This document shows positions 16,319-25,680 of a stretch of 64,000 bases of DNA, one piece after another. Source of the stretch: UBA1672 sp033851915 (lineage in GTDB: Bacteria; Pseudomonadota; Alphaproteobacteria; Micavibrionales; Micavibrionaceae); NCBI GenBank assembly GCA_033851915.1, contig JAWSVM010000007.1, positions 62,001 to 126,000 of the forward strand, read 5' to 3'. Below the pieces are notes generated by a model. It searched no databases. It was given only the letters and a program-made list of their open reading frames with translations, and was not told where the DNA came from. Each line of letters starts with the position of its first letter. Within the stretch, counting starts at the first letter, position 1. The position numbers and the translations under genes were made by a program.

Positions 16319-18391
16319 ATGAAAGCCCATATACCTACAGTAATCCCGAATAATGACAGGCCCTTGATGGGCGAGGCGGAGTTTGATCGCTCTAACCCGT
16401 TTCGCATTGAGTCTGATTTTACGCCAGCAGGGGATCAGCCTTTGGCGATTAAAACGCTGACGGAAGGCTTGCGCGATGGGCTTACCGATCAGGTTTTACT
16501 TGGTGTGACAGGGTCGGGTAAGACGTTTACTATGGCGCATATTATTCAGGAGCTGCAACGCCCTGCCTTGATTTTAGCACCGAATAAAACCCTCGCCGCG
16601 CAGCTTTATGGGGAGTTCAAAACATTCTTCCCCGATAATGCGGTGGAGTATTTCGTATCCTATTATGATTACTACCAGCCCGAAGCGTACGTTGCACGTA
16701 GTGATACCTTCATTGAAAAAGACTCCAGCATTAATGAACAGATAGACCGTATGCGCCATGCCGCCACCCGCGCACTGTTTGAGCGTAAGGATTGTATCAT
16801 CGTGGCGTCGGTGTCGTGTATTTATGGTATCGGCAGTAAAGAAGATTACATGGCGATGGCGTTTCCGCTGACCACAGGCCAGACGATAGAGCGTGAAACC
16901 TTGATTACGAAAATGGTTGAACTGCAATATACCCGCAATGATATCGCGTTTGAGCGTGGCACGTTTCGCGTGCGCGGTGATACGGTTGAAATCTTTCCTG
17001 CCCACTTTGAGGATCGCGCATGGCGGTTTTCTCTGTTCGGGGATGAGCTGGAGCAGATCACCGAGTTTGATCCTCTGACGGGGCAGAAGTTTGAAGATCT
17101 GGAAGGTGTACGTATTTTTGCGAACTCGCATTACATCACCCCCGGGCCAACAATCCAGCAAGCAATAGCTCAAATAAAAATCGATCTTGCCAGTCGTTTG
17201 GAATATTATGAGGCCGAAAGCAAATTGCTGGAAGCGCAGAGACTAGAGCAACGCACGAAGTTTGATCTCGAAATGCTGGCGGCGACCAACTCCTGTAAAG
17301 GTATCGAGAATTACTCACGTTATTTAACGGGGCGTCCTGCGGGTGCTGCACCGCCGACATTGATTGAGTATTTGCCTGATAATGCATTGATGTTTCTGGA
17401 TGAGAGCCACGTGATGGTGCCGCAACTGCGCGGGATGTATAACGGTGATCGTGCGCGGAAAACCACATTGGTGGAGCATGGTTTTCGCCTGCCTGCCGCG
17501 ATAGATAACAGGCCGTTACAGTTTGAGGAGTGGAATGCCCTGCGTAAGCAAACGGTGTACGTCTCCGCTACGCCGAATGAGTGGGAGCTGGAGCAATCGG
17601 GCGGTATCTCGGCCGAGCAAGTTGTACGCCCCACAGGCCTAATCGATCCGCCCGTTGAAATTCGCCCCACGGAAAATCAGGTTGATGATTTGATGCATGA
17701 ATGCCATGAAATTGTGAAGCAGGGCGGGCGTATTCTGGTGACAACCTTGACCAAGAAAATGGCGGAGGCGTTAACCGAGTATCTGGATGAGCATAATATA
17801 AAGGTGCGCTATCTTCATTCCGACGTTGATACGTTGGATCGCGTTGAAATCCTGCAAGAGCTGCGCGAGGGGGTGTTTGACGTGCTGGTTGGCATTAATT
17901 TGCTGCGTGAGGGGTTGGATATTCCTGAATGTATGCGCGTGTGTATTCTGGATGCGGATAAGGAGGGGTTCTTGCGCTCGCGTACCTCGCTGGTGCAGAC
18001 CATCGGGCGTTGTGCGCGTAATATTGACGGCCGAGCAATCCTCTATGCCGATAAAATCACCGACAGCATGCAATATGCGATTGACGAAACGCAGCGCCGC
18101 CGCGAAAAACAAATTGCCCATAACGAAGCCAATGGCATCACTCCGAAAAGCGTGAAGAAGGCGTTGTCTAATGCGTTCGATCATATGTATGGGCAAAAGA
18201 AGGTCGCAAAAGTGCATAGCCTGAATGATGATGCTTTAAGTGACTTCCTGCACAATCCCGCCAAAATGCGTAAGCATATTGATGGCTTGAAAAAACGTAT
18301 GCTAAACGCGGCAGGGGATTTGGAATTTGAGGAAGCGGCGAAATTACGTGATGAAATCAAGGTGCTTGAAGATCGGGCGTTAGGGGTTTAA
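16319..18391 (+). CDS. uvrB: Excinuclease ABC subunit B
   Basis: Damage-verifying helicase-like subunit of nucleotide excision repair; receives DNA from UvrA and recruits UvrC. The 690-residue protein has Walker A GVTGSGKT at 62-69, the beta-hairpin YYDYYQPEAYVARSDTFIEK, the DEAD-type LMFLDESHVMVPQL, the motif VYVSATPNEWELE, and helicase motif VI QTIGRCARNIDGRAILYAD. A C-terminal UVR domain (EFEEAAKLRDEIKVLED) contacts UvrC. About 25 residues precede the usual conserved N-terminus. uvrC begins at the right end of this window. Confidence 0.97.
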   Translation: MKAHIPTVIPNNDRPLMGEAEFDRSNPFRIESDFTPAGDQPLAIKTLTEGLRDGLTDQVLLGVTGSGKTFTMAHIIQELQRPALILAPNKTLAAQLYGEFKTFFPDNAVEYFVSYYDYYQPEAYVARSDTFIEKDSSINEQIDRMRHAATRALFERKDCIIVASVSCIYGIGSKEDYMAMAFPLTTGQTIERETLITKMVELQYTRNDIAFERGTFRVRGDTVEIFPAHFEDRAWRFSLFGDELEQITEFDPLTGQKFEDLEGVRIFANSHYITPGPTIQQAIAQIKIDLASRLEYYEAESKLLEAQRLEQRTKFDLEMLAATNSCKGIENYSRYLTGRPAGAAPPTLIEYLPDNALMFLDESHVMVPQLRGMYNGDRARKTTLVEHGFRLPAAIDNRPLQFEEWNALRKQTVYVSATPNEWELEQSGGISAEQVVRPTGLIDPPVEIRPTENQVDDLMHECHEIVKQGGRILVTTLTKKMAEALTEYLDEHNIKVRYLHSDVDTLDRVEILQELREGVFDVLVGINLLREGLDIPECMRVCILDADKEGFLRSRTSLVQTIGRCARNIDGRAILYADKITDSMQYAIDETQRRREKQIAHNEANGITPKSVKKALSNAFDHMYGQKKVAKVHSLNDDALSDFLHNPAKMRKHIDGLKKRMLNAAGDLEFEEAAKLRDEIKVLEDRALGV

Positions 18392-18393
18392 TT

Positions 18394-18828
18394 ATGTTTG
18401 ATATTAGTACGGCGGATGATTTTTATGAAAAAGTTGTAAAGCCACAATATCAGGATTTTCTTGATAATAATTCATCTGCTAGGTATGCGCTTTTAAGTAT
18501 TCTTGTGACCTATCATTTGCATGAATGGGTTGGTGATAAGGTTAAATTTGATAAAAATGCTTTTTTAGAACGATATCCTGATTTCGAGACAGAATCTGAA
18601 TATTTTGAGGTGGCGCGAAGAATTTGTAATGATACAAAACATTTCAATAAAGGTTTAGAGAAAGAAGTTAAAACGCGTACTCAGTTTGGCTTTAGCTCGT
18701 TCTTTTCAGAATTTTATGCGCGACCACTCATGATTAAAATAAGCGAAGATAAAGAGGTTAGTGTTGACTGTCTTCTGAAGTGTCTTTTGGGGTTTTGGGA
18801 GAAGAAGAAAAGTGACGGGCTTTTTTGA
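18394..18828 (+). CDS. Hypothetical protein, 144 aa, directly behind uvrB
   Basis: Starts two bases after the uvrB stop, so it is very likely co-transcribed and perhaps coupled. The product is a soluble helical protein with AEYxxx-like features absent; notable parts are SARYALLSILVTYHLHEWVG, then FEVARRICNDTKHFNKG and a C-terminal LLKCLLGFWEKKK. The combination of a HLHEWV motif and NDTKHF suggests one compact helical bundle. I do not recognise a family, and the link to DNA repair rests only on position. Confidence 0.62.
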   Translation: MFDISTADDFYEKVVKPQYQDFLDNNSSARYALLSILVTYHLHEWVGDKVKFDKNAFLERYPDFETESEYFEVARRICNDTKHFNKGLEKEVKTRTQFGFSSFFSEFYARPLMIKISEDKEVSVDCLLKCLLGFWEKKKSDGLF

Positions 18829-18936
18829 ATAAACCCTTCCCAAAACCACAACCTTAGCAAAAAATAATAAACTTATAGGAACGTGCCATGATAGGATGTA
18901 TGGTAAGTTGCAATGACTTAACAGCAGGGGGCGCGG

Positions 18937-19299
18937 ATGGCCGAGGCATTATTAAAAGCAATAAAATGGTATATATTGGTTGGCTCCGCCATTATTGGAA
19001 CATCTGCATTTATCATTGCCGATAATAGCGGTTCGGTTAGGCCGATTTTGATTGGGATTTTGAGTTATGGTGTGGTTTACATCATGTCATATTTCTGGAA
19101 AGAGTTTCGCCGCAAATTACTGCTTTATAGTATTATTGTTTTTCTTGCTCTGTCATTTTTATCACCTAAAATGCCGTTGATCTTATATATATTATTTGGT
19201 TATGACCAATATGCCTATGACCCGTATTACATGTGGGCGGCGACGGTTGGTATTTTAGGCATCCCGATTATGATGTTTATTTTCAAAAAATTTGATTAG
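18937..19299 (+). CDS. Small integral membrane protein, 120 aa
   Basis: Four hydrophobic segments fill the protein: YILVGSAIIGTSAFIIA, then ILIGILSYGVVYIMSYF, LLLYSIIVFLALSFL and AATVGILGIPIMMFIFKK. No family is recognised. The ATG follows AGGGGGCGCGG. It stands between the uvrB unit and the lipoprotein cluster. Confidence 0.6.
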   Translation: MAEALLKAIKWYILVGSAIIGTSAFIIADNSGSVRPILIGILSYGVVYIMSYFWKEFRRKLLLYSIIVFLALSFLSPKMPLILYILFGYDQYAYDPYYMWAATVGILGIPIMMFIFKKFD

Positions 19300-19450
19300 A
19301 AAACGGTGAGCGCGCGCCCTTAATGCAAGTGGTTGTGCACAATGCTATGTTATTGTAGGGAAATGACTTTCCTTATATATCTTACGCAGTGCAGCATAAC
19401 ATTATACCCTGAAGTTCGCTCTGAGCCTGCGTTTTGTGATATGATAGGGT

Positions 19451-20113
19451 ATGAGACATAAACAAGTGAAGACTTGGTTTCTCATTCCGTTTGATTATTT
19501 TAAAGGCCGGGAGTTTTTTAATAAGTTAATTTTGTGTACTAGTTTATTGGCCTTATCGGGGTGTTTAACCACCGGAAAATCGAAACCATTGGCGCCATCG
19601 CCGCCATCGGTTACAAGCAGTTCATTATCTGCGCAACAATCAGATCTCGCTTATCAGCCCCATTATTTTTCTGCACCGCTACAAATAGCTTTGCTTCAGG
19701 TGGAGGCATCGCCCATCACTGATAATTCTTCGATACAGGGGGCAGGTGCTGACTTTGTGCAGTTACCCATGAAGGGAAAGTCGGATGTGGTTTCTTCGCT
19801 GGCTAAATGCCGAATGAAGGATCGGTTTGATCGCGAGGCTGCTTTGGCTTATGAGTGGGGGCGTTCGCGTTTGGCTCTGGATGTTGATGGTGTTAATTTG
19901 AGCGGCGGGAGCGAGCGGGCTTTTCGTCTGGAGTATAGAGTGAAGCTCCAGCCTGAGAAAACAAGAAAGCAACGCTGTCGTTATTCCTCTTCGTGGCAAG
20001 GGCTTATTGGCTCAGGTTATAATGAGTTGTTTGTACGTCAGGAAGACACGGTTTGGGGCGAGATAAAAGATGTCAAAAACTCTGCTATGCAATATATTGG
20101 GCGTGTATTTTAG
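19451..20113 (+). CDS. Unknown lipoprotein, 220 aa
   Basis: The lipobox LSGC is at about residues 35-38, after the hydrophobic LILCTSLLALSGC. The N-region before it is unusually long, so the true start may be a downstream alternative codon. A Pro/Ser-rich linker follows the Cys (KPLAPSPPSVTSSSLS), then a globular part with two further Cys (SSLAKCRMKDRFDRE and RKQRCRYSSS). Family unknown. First of three lipoprotein genes in the same direction. Confidence 0.62.
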   Translation: MRHKQVKTWFLIPFDYFKGREFFNKLILCTSLLALSGCLTTGKSKPLAPSPPSVTSSSLSAQQSDLAYQPHYFSAPLQIALLQVEASPITDNSSIQGAGADFVQLPMKGKSDVVSSLAKCRMKDRFDREAALAYEWGRSRLALDVDGVNLSGGSERAFRLEYRVKLQPEKTRKQRCRYSSSWQGLIGSGYNELFVRQEDTVWGEIKDVKNSAMQYIGRVF

Positions 20114-20251
20114 ATGGGCTTACTTTAGCACCGTATAATATAATGCAAAATCCTCCGTGCTATTCATGTGAAATTATTGTAGCATGCCCTTGTGATTATT
20201 CTGCGTTACAATCTTATGAAATTCTATTCGTTATCGGGAGCTTGTATCTTT

Positions 20252-20530
20252 ATGCAACGTAATGCTTGTCGTCTTGTCTTTGTTTTATCCAGTTTTCTTA
20301 TGGTGGGATGTTCCACGGGCACGGATTATGCTGTGTTTGAGGGCGATACTATTGCGATGGCAGAGCAACTAGCAAATATTGAAAATGAGCCGATTACAAG
20401 ATTGTCTTTTGTGCCTGTAGAAAATTCATATGATGAATTTGATGTTGTTTTGCATCAAGGTGGTGAAGCTGTAAGCCAGATCATGCCAGCTTCTGGTGAT
20501 GAAAACATGACAGAAAAACCTTCTGAATAA
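20252..20530 (+). CDS. Small lipoprotein, 92 aa
   Basis: I use the ATG at 20252, because GGGAG lies 11 bases upstream and the resulting N-terminus is a standard lipoprotein signal: MQRNACRLVFVLSSFLMVGC. The mature part is short and acidic (DYAVFEGDTIAMAEQLANIE). No family is recognised. Second of three adjacent lipoprotein genes. Confidence 0.58.
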   Translation: MQRNACRLVFVLSSFLMVGCSTGTDYAVFEGDTIAMAEQLANIENEPITRLSFVPVENSYDEFDVVLHQGGEAVSQIMPASGDENMTEKPSE

Positions 20531-20669
20531 ACAAGGAAAAGATTAAGAAACGTATAATTTTCAGATATCTATATTGATTTTTTAATGTGGATAACGTATT
20601 CTTTTTGCGTGTTGTGCATTTCGTGCCACGTTTCTGCGTAGATATCATTAATTTTTTGGGGAAAATGTT

Positions 20670-21392
20670 ATGAGTAAGTCTATCTTACGGTTTATGGTTC
20701 TTTGCGCACCGTTAATGTTGGTTTCGTGCGGTGAAGGGTGGGAAGTACAACGTATTGATAATGTTGTTCCATATGGTTCTCGTACTGCAGGTAGTGGTGT
20801 GGCATATGTTCGTGCGAAGATGATGCCGGAAAAAGAATTGAAGATTGAACCGATTGCTGAGGTTGAACCTGAACCTGTTGTTGAGGCTGCACCAGCGCTT
20901 GACGCAGAGAAAATATTTAATGAGGCACAAACTAAAGGTAGCGCGCCGGTAAAGAAGGAGGCTGTATCTGAAGAGCATTCTTCAAATGGCTATGGGAATA
21001 ATAAGGCTGTTGCCGAAAAGCTTGCTGTAATGGGTGTGAATAAATCTAAAGATGATGTTCTTGCAGAAGTCGAAAAAGCTGAAAGCAGCATGTTTGAGCT
21101 GAGCGCCGAAGAATATATTAAGCAAGAGCCAAAGAAAATGGCAACTTTTGTCAGCCGTGCCGCGAAGGATATCGTGGTGACTGAAACGGCTGAAGTGGAA
21201 AAATCTATTGATGTTGCGAATGTTATGCCTGCTGCACATGCAGAGATAGAACATGTTATTGAGGTTCATGAAAACAAAGTGGTTAAGCCGGCTAAGGAAA
21301 TTATCTCGCCGAAAAATGACTATTTTGATTTCAAATCCCAAGGGCAATATGACTTGGATGATATATATGATGACCCGTTTGCGGACTTCTAA
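20670..21392 (+). CDS. Acidic lipoprotein, 240 aa
   Basis: Lipoprotein signal MSKSILRFMVLCAPLMLVSC with the lipobox LVSC and acceptor Cys at 20. The mature protein is low in complexity and rich in Glu, Ala, Lys and Val, with a Pro/Glu stretch (EPIAEVEPEPVVEAAPALD) that should form an extended spacer. It ends in an acidic tail, DLDDIYDDPFADF. It probably spans part of the periplasm. Family unknown. Third lipoprotein of the cluster; GGGGAAAA lies just before the start. Confidence 0.6.
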   Translation: MSKSILRFMVLCAPLMLVSCGEGWEVQRIDNVVPYGSRTAGSGVAYVRAKMMPEKELKIEPIAEVEPEPVVEAAPALDAEKIFNEAQTKGSAPVKKEAVSEEHSSNGYGNNKAVAEKLAVMGVNKSKDDVLAEVEKAESSMFELSAEEYIKQEPKKMATFVSRAAKDIVVTETAEVEKSIDVANVMPAAHAEIEHVIEVHENKVVKPAKEIISPKNDYFDFKSQGQYDLDDIYDDPFADF

Positions 21393-21651
21393 TATGTAGA
21401 GAAACAGTATAAAAGTAGAGGCGGCGCATAGAAATATGGGTCGTTTTTTTATGTGATTATCATAAAACAATATAAAAATTTAGATAATTTCAAAACGATA
21501 GTTATGGACAGACTGTGTTTTCTAGAGTTACCATAATAGTGTAAGTGTTGTTTGAGATGCAGCGAAGAATTTATCTTCCCCGTGTTTAATAATAAAAAAA
21601 ATAACGCACTTTAAATTATAGTTTACAACATTTCAGGAAAGGTTTTGGGTT

Positions 21652-22302
21652 ATGTCTATAGAGGTAGAAACAGTAGTTGCCGTATCGGTTATGATGGCCG
21701 TATTTTCGGCTGTGGCTGCGGTGGGGACAAGCATCGTCCTTGGTGCAGGGTTTGAGCGGTTACGCTCTGGCTTTGAAGTTATAAGCAAGCAAACCGGATT
21801 TTTCAGTGATGCCATTCATAAGCTGGAACATAAAATGGAGGTTGTTGACGATCAAACCGGGAAATTCTCTCGCTCTATTGAAGTGATGGAAGCAAAGGTT
21901 ACTAGTGTTGGTGAACAAGCGAATGCTTTCACAGGGTCTATACAGAGTCTGGCGAAAAAAGTTGAGGTTGTTGATAAGCAATCTGGTTACTTTGGTGATG
22001 CTATTCATCGTCTTGAAAATAAGGTTGATCAAGTCAGCGTGCATGAAGATATCTTGAACGAGAAAATAGAGCAACACGCTGATGCTGATGTGTTAAGTGT
22101 TGGTAAGACAGAGGCTCTTGTGTCTCATGCCGAAGAGTTGTTAACACAGATGGGGGCAATTGCTGAACAAATGTCAGAGAAAACAGTAACTATTGCTCAA
22201 GAGACCTCTGGTGGAGAGCATAATACGGCCTCTATGCATGGCTTTGCTCATTATACACATGTACCTGCTACAGATGCGGAGGAAGGCCTGCGTTATAATT
22301 AA
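21652..22302 (+). CDS. Membrane-anchored coiled-coil protein with four 21-residue repeats
   Basis: An N-terminal transmembrane segment (VETVVAVSVMMAVFSAVAAVGTSIVLG region, about residues 5-32) is followed by four consecutive 21-residue units over about residues 43-126. They start KQTGFFSDAIHKLEH, DQTGKFSRSIEVMEA, EQANAFTGSIQSLAK and KQSGYFGDAIHRLEN. Each unit is three heptads, so a long coiled coil is expected. A non-repetitive Glu-rich part and a His-containing tail follow. It resembles chemoreceptor- or RmuC-like coils only in general form. AGGAAAGG precedes the start and a terminator follows, so it is a single-gene unit. Confidence 0.68.
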   Translation: MSIEVETVVAVSVMMAVFSAVAAVGTSIVLGAGFERLRSGFEVISKQTGFFSDAIHKLEHKMEVVDDQTGKFSRSIEVMEAKVTSVGEQANAFTGSIQSLAKKVEVVDKQSGYFGDAIHRLENKVDQVSVHEDILNEKIEQHADADVLSVGKTEALVSHAEELLTQMGAIAEQMSEKTVTIAQETSGGEHNTASMHGFAHYTHVPATDAEEGLRYN

Positions 22303-22330
22303 TCGCGGAATGGTTAAAGTGCATTGAAGT

Positions 22331-22361
22331 GGAGGTCGGGGTTTTTCCGGCCTTCATTTTT
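22331..22361 (+). terminator. Rho-independent terminator after the coiled-coil gene
   Basis: A 9-bp stem with two wobble pairs, GGAGGTCGG (22331-22339) and CCGGCCTTC (22347-22355), is followed by ATTTTT. It lies about 30 bases after the stop. Confidence 0.75.
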
Positions 22362-22483
22362 GGTGTTTATAGGGCTTCGTTCAAATAAGAAGTGGCAAGG
22401 CAATGAAAAGACAGTTAAACTGCAAATTATCAGAGGGTTACCTCTGATCTTTTTATTTGTTTTTGCCTGTGAAGGGGATTCTT

Positions 22484-23227
22484 TTGACACTGTCATTTTT
22501 TCTTTGGTTTCTTATTTCGGCCGTGTTGCTGGGGTTTTGGTTTTGGACGAGTTATTTAATTTTTCGGCAAAAAGCTGCATGGAAACTTTTTGCGGAGAAA
22601 AGAGACTTAAGATATTACTCTAATGGTTTTTATCAAACGCCATCTATGAATGGGGCGGTTGATGGTTACAATATTTCTTTTTTCACGAGTGAGCATTCAG
22701 AACTTGATTCGCGTTCCGAGCGCCATTTAACGGCCATAGAGATTAATTTGCATACGGGGTTATCCGTTGCCACTGCTATTGCCAGCGGCGGTATGTCTAT
22801 GATTGTTGATACGCTTGATCTGCACAAGGAATATAGGCCGTCGAATAAAGATGGGAAAAGAAAAGATTGGGATAATAGCTATGTTATCCGTACGCAAGAT
22901 GTTTCATATATGCATGAGTATCTGAATGATAAACGTGTAGACAGTATTATCCGTTTGATGAAAATTGATAAGGCATGGGTTATTATTCTGTTTTTTGAGG
23001 AGACGGGGTTATTGCGTCTTGATACGCCATTGCCTTTGGATACGCCGCAAAAGGTAGATACTATTGTTAAGCAGTTGGTTGAGCTTGCGCGTTCACTTGA
23101 AATGGGTGAAGGGGAAGAGAAAAATATTCTGCGTGCCATGCCTAAAGTGGATAGTAAAAAGCAAAAAATATTGGAGATTGATGATGACCTTCTTAATGAT
23201 GATATTGGCTTTGAATTAGAAGATTAA
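22484..23227 (+). CDS. Membrane-anchored protein of unknown function
   Basis: The frame is open from 22457. I prefer the TTG at 22484, because AAGGGGA sits six to seven bases before it and the product then begins with a clean membrane anchor (TLSFFLWFLISAVLLGFWFW). After the anchor comes a cytoplasmic or periplasmic domain of about 220 residues, with a charged middle (SEHSELDSRSERHLTAIEI) and an acidic tail (EIDDDLLNDDIGFELED). No family is recognised. A terminator lies just upstream, so it needs its own promoter. Confidence 0.6.
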   Translation: MTLSFFLWFLISAVLLGFWFWTSYLIFRQKAAWKLFAEKRDLRYYSNGFYQTPSMNGAVDGYNISFFTSEHSELDSRSERHLTAIEINLHTGLSVATAIASGGMSMIVDTLDLHKEYRPSNKDGKRKDWDNSYVIRTQDVSYMHEYLNDKRVDSIIRLMKIDKAWVIILFFEETGLLRLDTPLPLDTPQKVDTIVKQLVELARSLEMGEGEEKNILRAMPKVDSKKQKILEIDDDLLNDDIGFELED

Positions 23228-23277
23228 AATCGTAATTGGTGGCTTTTCCCTCCTCATTATTCTCTCTATTTGTGTGC

Positions 23278-24882
23278 TTATGATGCTTTGAACCCATCAA
23301 TGTGAAAAGAATATGGAGCATATTTTTGTCCATTATAGTGAATTTCTTCGCCAGATAGATTAAACATACAACGCGTTTCGTTTGATGCATTGTAACGCCT
23401 TAAATCTATTATATTTGAGTTGTTTGTCTCTATAAACTCATAATCTCCATTAACTATTTCCAGCTTATTCTTTCTCCATGCAATGAATCTTCTTGTGAAA
23501 TTCAGAACAGATGCGATTTTTTCGTTTTGAGCTTTTATATTTAGTGCATAGTGTGTTTGAGGAATGGGAATCCATGGCTCTATTTGTGAAAATCCACAGT
23601 GCGTGGAATTATCCCATATCATAGGTGTTCTACACCCATCTCGTCCTTGCCATTCCGGCCAAGTTTCTTTTGCCCATGGGTCTTGTATGTTCTTAAACGG
23701 AATTTCTGCTTCGGGTAAACCGAGCTCTTCACCTTGGAATATAAACGTCGTTCCCGGAAGGCATCCTAAAAGAGAAATTAGCATTTTTGAAAAGCTATTA
23801 TTATAGCTATATGGCTTATACCAACGACTTTGGGCACGTACGACATCATGGTTCGAGAATGCCCAGCTGGGCCATGCCGTTGATTTTTTGGCTGATTCGT
23901 CCGATTCGTTTTTATGAGTGCCCTTGTTAAAAAATGTTTCGATCGGCACACGTACAAGGTCTTCGGTGAATGTCTTTTGTGTGCCCGACATCATGTGCGG
24001 ATTGTAACATGTGTGCAGGTGATTTTTACCATTCGCGTATTCTTGTGCTAATTTGTAAGGATGGTCATCACCGATCTCACCAATTAAAACACGAGCGCTA
24101 TATTTGTCAGTAAGGTCACGTAATTTTGCGATGAAGTCTAAATTTTCAGGGCGAGATTTATCGTATATATGTTGTTGGGTTGAGTAGGGTGTTTCTTTTT
24201 CAAACTGAGTGGCAAATTTTGCACCGCTTTGGCGAGGGGGATTATCACGCAGAAGCTGATCGTGAAAATAGAAATTTACGACATCAAGGCGAATGCCATC
24301 AATCCTACGATCTAACCAGTATTTACAGATATTGATAATTTCGCTCTGTACGTCTAGATTATGAAAGTTTAAATCCGGTTGCTCTTTTAAAAAATTATGG
24401 AAGTAATATTGCTCGTGCTTTTCATCCCATTCCCATGCAGATCCACCAAAGACGGAGACCCAGTTATTGGGAGGAATGCGATTATTATCTTTATCGTATT
24501 TTGCGTCCGCCCAAACATACCAGTCTTTTTTGCTCTCGTCGGAAAACCATGGATGCTCGTTGGAGGTATGGGAAAAAGCGAGATCAATAATCACTTTTAA
24601 ATTGAGGTTGTGTGCTTTCTCAAGCAACACATCAAAATCATCGTTACAGCCAAAAATGGGATCTACATTTTGATAATCTGAAATGTCATAGCCAAAATCT
24701 TTCATTGGTGATTTGAAGAATGGTGATACCCATATGCCGTCAACGCCTAGCCCTGCAACATAGTCGAGTTTCTGCGTTATGCCTGCAAGATCGCCAATGC
24801 CGTCATTATTACTGTCATAGAATGAGCGTGGGTAGATTTGGTATATGATTGCGCCGCGCCACCAATCCACATCGTTAGACAT
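23278..24882 (-). CDS. GH13 alpha-glucosidase (oligo-1,6-glucosidase type)
   Basis: Glycoside hydrolase family 13 enzyme, 534 residues, without a signal peptide, so probably cytoplasmic. Conserved regions: WWRGAIIYQIYPRSF, a calcium-loop-like DSNNDGIGD (23-31), the nucleophile in GIRLDVVNF (Asp200), the acid/base in VLIGEIGDD (Glu269) and the third carboxylate in FSNHD. FQGEELGLPEAEI is typical of the oligo-1,6-glucosidase/alpha-glucosidase group. It should hydrolyse short alpha-glucosides. The start overlaps the stop of the phzF-like gene by eight bases. Confidence 0.9.
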   Translation of the reverse strand: MSNDVDWWRGAIIYQIYPRSFYDSNNDGIGDLAGITQKLDYVAGLGVDGIWVSPFFKSPMKDFGYDISDYQNVDPIFGCNDDFDVLLEKAHNLNLKVIIDLAFSHTSNEHPWFSDESKKDWYVWADAKYDKDNNRIPPNNWVSVFGGSAWEWDEKHEQYYFHNFLKEQPDLNFHNLDVQSEIINICKYWLDRRIDGIRLDVVNFYFHDQLLRDNPPRQSGAKFATQFEKETPYSTQQHIYDKSRPENLDFIAKLRDLTDKYSARVLIGEIGDDHPYKLAQEYANGKNHLHTCYNPHMMSGTQKTFTEDLVRVPIETFFNKGTHKNESDESAKKSTAWPSWAFSNHDVVRAQSRWYKPYSYNNSFSKMLISLLGCLPGTTFIFQGEELGLPEAEIPFKNIQDPWAKETWPEWQGRDGCRTPMIWDNSTHCGFSQIEPWIPIPQTHYALNIKAQNEKIASVLNFTRRFIAWRKNKLEIVNGDYEFIETNNSNIIDLRRYNASNETRCMFNLSGEEIHYNGQKYAPYSFHIDGFKAS

Positions 24883-25663
24883 GGATCTTGCCTTGCATAT
24901 AGAGGACGGCTTTGCCGGTTATTTCAACGCGCTCGCCTTTCAAAGTGCAGATTAGGTCGCCGCCACGGGTAGAAAGCTGTTTTGCGTTCATTGTGGTTTT
25001 GCCTAGAATATTCCCCCAATACGGGGTTAAAAGGCAGTGAATAGCACCTGTGACAGGGTCTTCATCAATACCGATTTGTGGTGCAAAGAGGCGTGAAACA
25101 AAATCTGTGTTGCCTGTTCCGCGCGCGGTGATGACGAGGCCTAGTGTGTCGGTCAGGGTTTTTATCTTTGCAATATCAGGTTTGTAATTCTGAACGTCTT
25201 CTGCGCTGTCGAGAATCGCGAAGGTTTTCGTGCTTTTGAGGATAGTTTGAACTTTCAGCCCTAGTATAGACTCAATATTGGATACATCCTGTTGGACTGT
25301 ATAATCCCATGTCGGGAAATTGAGCGTGTAGCCTGCGGATGTCTTTTTGACGCTTAACTCGCCTGAACGAGAGCTAAAATATACCGTATCTTGTGTGAAG
25401 CCTAAATTTTCGAAAATACAACATGCACTGGCTAGTGTTGCGTGCCCGCATAAATCTATTTCTGTTGTTGGTGTGAACCAGCGGAGGTGAAAGCCTTTGC
25501 CTTCCGGAACAAAGAACGCTGTTTCCGAGAGGTTATTTTCTGCAGCGATATTCTTTAGCATCTCATCGGGAAGCCATGTCTTTAATGGGCAAACGGCGGC
25601 TGGGTTGCCGCCGAAAACCGTATCTGTAAATGCATCAATTTGATATATGTCTATATCTGTCAT
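24875..25663 (-). CDS. PhzF-family isomerase-like protein
   Basis: PhzF/diaminopimelate-epimerase fold, 262 residues. The N-terminal YQIDAFTDTVFGGNPAAVC and AENNLSETAFF motifs are diagnostic; Glu47 in the latter aligns with the catalytic Glu of PhzF. LCGHATLASA and DFVSRLFAPQIGIDEDPVTGAIHC are the other family blocks. Substrates of most members are unknown, and no phenazine genes are present. It lies between cyclophilin and glucosidase genes in one direction, with an eight-base overlap downstream. Confidence 0.86.
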   Translation of the reverse strand: MTDIDIYQIDAFTDTVFGGNPAAVCPLKTWLPDEMLKNIAAENNLSETAFFVPEGKGFHLRWFTPTTEIDLCGHATLASACCIFENLGFTQDTVYFSSRSGELSVKKTSAGYTLNFPTWDYTVQQDVSNIESILGLKVQTILKSTKTFAILDSAEDVQNYKPDIAKIKTLTDTLGLVITARGTGNTDFVSRLFAPQIGIDEDPVTGAIHCLLTPYWGNILGKTTMNAKQLSTRGGDLICTLKGERVEITGKAVLYMQGKIHV

Positions 25664-25680
25664 GTGCTGTGCTGGCAGAA

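Noticed and set aside
22324..22623. 99-residue frame overlapping the start of the 22484 membrane protein
   Set aside because: It overlaps the terminator and the stronger frame in another phase; it has no clear binding site, and the 22484 frame has a better start and a full domain.
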